The translations under genes and the position numbers were made by a program. The notes under the pieces were generated by a model. The model was not told the DNA's origin, did not search any database, and saw nothing but the letters and a program-made list of their open reading frames with translations. Positions 8,396 through 10,105 of a stretch of 10,105 nucleotides of DNA are shown here, one piece after another. Source of the DNA: Azoarcus sp. (GTDB lineage: Bacteria > Pseudomonadota > Gammaproteobacteria > Burkholderiales > Rhodocyclaceae); assembly GCA_031268685.1 (NCBI GenBank), contig JAIRWW010000090.1:1-10105 (forward strand), read 5' to 3'. How positions within the stretch are numbered: position 1 is the stretch's first letter; the number at the start of each line of letters is the position of its first letter.

Positions 8396-8533
8396 CCTTC
8401 CTCCCGAGGAAGGTGGCTCGCCGAAGACGAGACGGAAGGAGTGGCGGCGGTAGCAACTTCTCATGTCGCCTCGCCCCCCGCCCCGCACCCTCCGTCACGC
8501 GGCTTCGCCGCGCGCCGCCGCCCTCGGAGAGGG
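8396..8533. repeat. GC-rich imperfect inverted-repeat element (REP/MITE-like)
   Basis: Three local hairpins lie in a row: CCTTCCT/AGGAAGG (8396-8402 with 8407-8413), CGCGGC/GCCGCG (8498-8503 with 8507-8512) and CCCTC/GAGGG (8521-8525 with 8529-8533). In addition the left arm around 8413-8442 is an imperfect reverse complement of the right arm around 8488-8518, so the whole stretch could fold into one long stem. Similar cassettes recur between genes in many proteobacterial genomes. No transposase is present. The exact borders are uncertain. Confidence 0.5.
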
Positions 8534-8550
8534 AGCCAACATGGTGTTCC

Positions 8551-8718
8551 CGAGAGATGCCCATCTCTTTCAAAAATCGTGGGGCGATTTTTAAAAATGA
8601 TGGGCATCACTTCATCGAGAGATGCCCATCATTTTCAAAAATCATTGGGCGATTTTCAAAAATCGTTGGGCCATTTTCAAAAATGATGGGCATCACTTCA
8701 CCGAGAGATGCCCATCTC
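8551..8718. repeat. Higher-order intergenic repeat array of 21-base sub-units
   Basis: The 15-mer CGAGAGATGCCCATC occurs at 8551, 8616 and 8702, and the first and third copies match over 17 bases. Between copies lie 21-base sub-repeats of the form ATTTTCAAAAATC plus RTTGGGCS: one in the first super-unit (8566-8586, variant) and two in the second (8631-8651, 8652-8672). Each super-unit ends with a 29-base closing unit (8587-8615, 8673-8701) that shares 22 identical bases ending in GGGCATCACTTCA. The super-units are therefore 65 and 86 bases, differing by exactly one 21-base unit. GATGCCCATC and GATGGGCATC are reverse complements, so each super-unit is closed by inverted ends; the second has a perfect 15-base pair of arms (8621-8635 with 8680-8694). 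Confidence 0.85.
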
Positions 8719-8733
8719 GTTAAACCTGCCGTA

Positions 8734-8757
8734 GGGGCAGGCCCCCGTGCCTGCCCC
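8734..8757. repeat. Short GC-rich palindromic repeat (REP-like hairpin)
   Basis: GGGGCAGGC (8734-8742) and GCCTGCCCC (8749-8757) form a perfect nine-base stem with a six-base loop. No T tract follows directly, so it is not a classical terminator on its own. Sequences of this type are scattered between genes in many environmental bacterial genomes. Confidence 0.6.
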
Positions 8758-8766
8758 TGCCCCCCC

Positions 8767-8837
8767 GTTCGGGCGGAGCCTGTCGGAGCCCGGTTGACAC
8801 CAGGCCATAGGCAGGCTCAGCCCGAACAATGTTTTTT
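8767..8837 (+). terminator. 16-base inverted repeat followed by T6: candidate terminator or REP pair
   Basis: GTTCGGGCGGAGCCTG (8767-8782) pairs with CAGGCTCAGCCCGAAC (8812-8827) with a single mismatch across a 29-base spacer. Four bases after the stem comes a run of six T (8832-8837), as expected of a rho-independent terminator reading on the + strand. The loop is longer than usual, and this inverted sequence resembles a repeat dispersed in beta- and gammaproteobacteria, so it may be a repeat with incidental terminator function. It lies more than 470 bases after yfaQ, so it would end any long operon transcript before the TIR-nSTAND gene. Confidence 0.5.
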
Positions 8838-8920
8838 GCTTGCCAGCTCAATAGGCCGGACGAGCATCACAATATGTCACTCCAGTAGGCCATGGCGCTG
8901 GGCATGACATCACCCTCTTG

Positions 8921-8940
8921 ATGCGGTATTCTTGCCGCAT
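8921..8940. promoter_or_regulatory. Small inverted repeat upstream of the TIR-nSTAND gene
   Basis: ATGCGG (8921-8926) and CCGCAT (8935-8940) form a perfect six-base stem around an eight-base loop, 45 bases before the start codon. It could be an operator half-site pair or a hairpin in the 5' leader. No clear promoter was recognised around it, so its function is open. Confidence 0.3.
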
Positions 8941-8973
8941 TGACAATCAGGCAGGCAGAGCGCCCGAAAAAGC

Positions 8974-8977
8974 GGAG
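8974..8977 (+). promoter_or_regulatory. Ribosome binding site of the TIR-nSTAND gene
   Basis: GGAG lies eight bases before the ATG at 8986. It fixes this start, which also places the first beta strand of the TIR domain at residues 5-10 as usual for an N-terminal TIR. Confidence 0.7.
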
Positions 8978-8985
8978 TGAACAGC

Positions 8986-10105
8986 ATGGCTTCCAAACGT
9001 GTTTTCCTGAACTACAACAGCGAAAACCTCGCACAGGTCGAGCGCCTTGGCAAAGACCTGGAAATGCGGGGGCTGGAAGTCTATCTGGACAAACGGGAAA
9101 TACGCCCCGGAGAGACAGACGTGGCTCACAGACTGGCGAAAGCCATTCGTGACATCGACACATTCATCGCCTGCGTTGGATGGGCGGGGATCAGCGAAAC
9201 ATGGCAGAAGCGGGAACAGGGAATCGCTATCGGCCTGGCGGTCAGAGACGAGCGCCGCCGGACAATTCTCGTTTATTTGCCCGGAGCAACCGTAGATTAC
9301 TACGATCCGGCCACACTGGCCCTGTGTCCGTCGTCCTTCATTCATTTTGATGACCACAACGGTACCGAACAGTACTGGCTCAATGAACTCGTCAAAGCCA
9401 TCATGGGCGAACCGGAAAGCGAACTGGCGGCGGCGGGGGTGGCGCCCGCTGACGCAAACAACCCCTATCCGGGCCTGAAGTCCTTCGATCTGGAGAAGCG
9501 GCAGTGGTTTTTTGGCCGGGAGTGCCAGACGAACCGCCTCGTCGAACGAATACGCTTCGCCATCGTGCGCGATGACGGCCTGCGCTTGCTCATGCTCGTG
9601 GGCGCATCGGGCAGCGGCAAATCGTCGCTGGCGAAGGCGGGCCTGTTCGCCGCGCTGCAAAACGGCGCAATCGAAGGCGCGCAGGGCTGGAAATACGCGA
9701 TATTGCGTCCGGGCTCGGATCCCGTGCAAAAGCTGGCGGACGAGGCCGGGCCAGCACTGGGCCTGGATGAGGGGAAGCAACACGCTTTCGCGGATGCGCT
9801 CCGCGATCCGTCCGCCAATGAATGCGTCCTCCACGACATGGCTGCTGGCAAGGGGAAACTCATCCTGCTCGTGGATCAGTTCGAGGAAATCTTCACCGTC
9901 TGCGAAGATAAAAACGCGCGGCGCATTTTCGTCGACAACCTGCTGTACGCCGCCAACGCCACCCGGCACACCGACGGCGGCCCGGTCATCGCCGTCCTGA
10001 CCTTGCGCAACGATTTCACAAACCGGCTGGCGGCGTTTCCGGGCATGCTCGCCCTGCTGGACCGTTGCCAGGAATCGGTCGGCCCGATGAGCAGCGACGA
10101 ATTGC
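8986..10105 (+). CDS. TIR-nSTAND NTPase, putative immune/anti-phage protein, 3' end outside window
   Basis: The first 373 codons of a longer gene are visible, with no stop before the window edge. Residues 3 to about 125 are a TIR domain: R-V-F-L-N-Y-N-S-E (5-13), a BB-loop-like D-K-R-E-I-R-P-G-E (35-43), and W73-x3-E77, where Glu77 is the likely catalytic Glu of NAD-cleaving TIRs. A linker leads to N159-P-Y-P-G-L and F-F-G-R-E (175-179), the entry signature of nSTAND-type P-loop ATPases. Walker A is G206-A-S-G-S-G-K212-S-S, Walker B is L-L-V-D297-Q-F-E-E301, and L-R341-N-D-F follows. The missing C-terminus would be expected to hold a winged helix and repeats (WD40 or TPR) that sense the trigger. 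In the family, sensing drives oligomerisation and the TIR consumes NAD or makes a signal. The gene has its own ribosome site and is separated from the yfa operon by repeats. A defence role is inferred from the architecture. Confidence 0.92.
   Translation, partial: MASKRVFLNYNSENLAQVERLGKDLEMRGLEVYLDKREIRPGETDVAHRLAKAIRDIDTFIACVGWAGISETWQKREQGIAIGLAVRDERRRTILVYLPGATVDYYDPATLALCPSSFIHFDDHNGTEQYWLNELVKAIMGEPESELAAAGVAPADANNPYPGLKSFDLEKRQWFFGRECQTNRLVERIRFAIVRDDGLRLLMLVGASGSGKSSLAKAGLFAALQNGAIEGAQGWKYAILRPGSDPVQKLADEAGPALGLDEGKQHAFADALRDPSANECVLHDMAAGKGKLILLVDQFEEIFTVCEDKNARRIFVDNLLYAANATRHTDGGPVIAVLTLRNDFTNRLAAFPGMLALLDRCQESVGPMSSDEL

Larger units (their letters stand above)
8295..8985. other. 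Gene-free, repeat- and hairpin-rich intergenic region
   Basis: About 690 bases separate the yfaQ-like stop from the TIR-nSTAND start. I find no open frame here with a ribosome site and protein-like composition; the longest + strand frames translate hairpins and repeats. In order it holds about 100 unremarkable bases, a GC-rich imperfect inverted repeat (8396-8533), a structured repeat array (8551-8718), a GC hairpin (8734-8757), a long inverted repeat with a T tract (8767-8837), about 80 bases without clear signals, and a small hairpin (8921-8940). No promoter with convincing -35 and -10 elements was found. The region marks the border between the conserved envelope operon and an accessory gene. 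Confidence 0.75.

Noticed and set aside
8551..8718. Possible CRISPR array
   Set aside because: Spacing is irregular (65 and 86 bases), the intervening sequence is itself repetitive rather than unique spacers, and no cas genes are visible.
8794..8822. TTGACA at 8794 as a promoter for the TIR-nSTAND gene
   Set aside because: No acceptable -10 sequence lies 16-18 bases downstream, and it sits in the loop of the inverted repeat; the same holds for TTGACA at 8940.
8413..8907. Open frame of 164 codons on the + strand, and a nested one at 8441-8686
   Set aside because: Both translate the hairpins and the repeat array; the apparent peptide repeats are the 21-base unit read in frame (seven codons). 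No ribosome site and no protein-like composition.
8947..9969. Open frame of 340 codons on the - strand
   Set aside because: It is antisense to the TIR-nSTAND gene, whose + strand product has clear TIR and P-loop motifs; the long reverse frame is a by-product of GC-rich codon usage.

Overview
The window comes from a GC-rich Gram-negative bacterium, most likely a proteobacterium of the beta or gamma class. The signs are Sec/Tat-type signal peptides on envelope proteins, a gene set otherwise known from Enterobacteriaceae and Pseudomonas, and intergenic repeats of a kind common in Proteobacteria. The exact taxon cannot be fixed from the sequence. All supported genes are on the + strand.

Bases 1-8294 hold most of a yfaA-yfaT-yfaS-yfaQ type operon (related to the Pseudomonas mag operon). 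It contains the C-terminal part of a DUF2138 protein (YfaA-like), a DUF1175 protein with an NlpC/P60-like Cys-His-His pattern (YfaT-like), a 1595-residue bacterial alpha-2-macroglobulin with an intact thioester motif Cys-Val-Glu-Gln (YfaS-like), and a 628-residue DUF2300 protein (YfaQ-like). Gaps are 16, 8 and 26 bases, so one polycistronic message is likely; its promoter lies upstream of the window. The proteins with recognisable start regions carry export signals, so the set acts in the periplasm or on the envelope. YfaQ reads as three modules: a penicillin-binding-protein/beta-lactamase-like half (SxxK, S-C-G, K-T-F), a SpoIID-like glycan-strand domain, and a C-terminal HExxH. With the NlpC/P60-like YfaT, the operon therefore combines a protease-trap protein with several putative peptidoglycan-directed modules. 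This parallels the known pairing of the other bacterial macroglobulin, YfhM, with PBP1C. The DUF2135 gene yfaP does not follow yfaQ here.

Bases 8295-8985 (about 690 bases) hold no convincing gene. They are a dense patchwork of repeats and hairpins: an imperfect GC-rich inverted repeat, a higher-order array built of 21-base sub-repeats, a short GC hairpin, a 16-base inverted repeat followed by six T (terminator candidate), and a small hairpin just upstream of the next gene.

From 8986 to the window end runs the start of a different kind of gene: an N-terminal TIR domain joined to an nSTAND-type P-loop NTPase, truncated by the window edge. By architecture it is a candidate NAD-consuming immune (anti-phage) sensor or effector protein. 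It sits behind the repeat cluster, as accessory genes often do.
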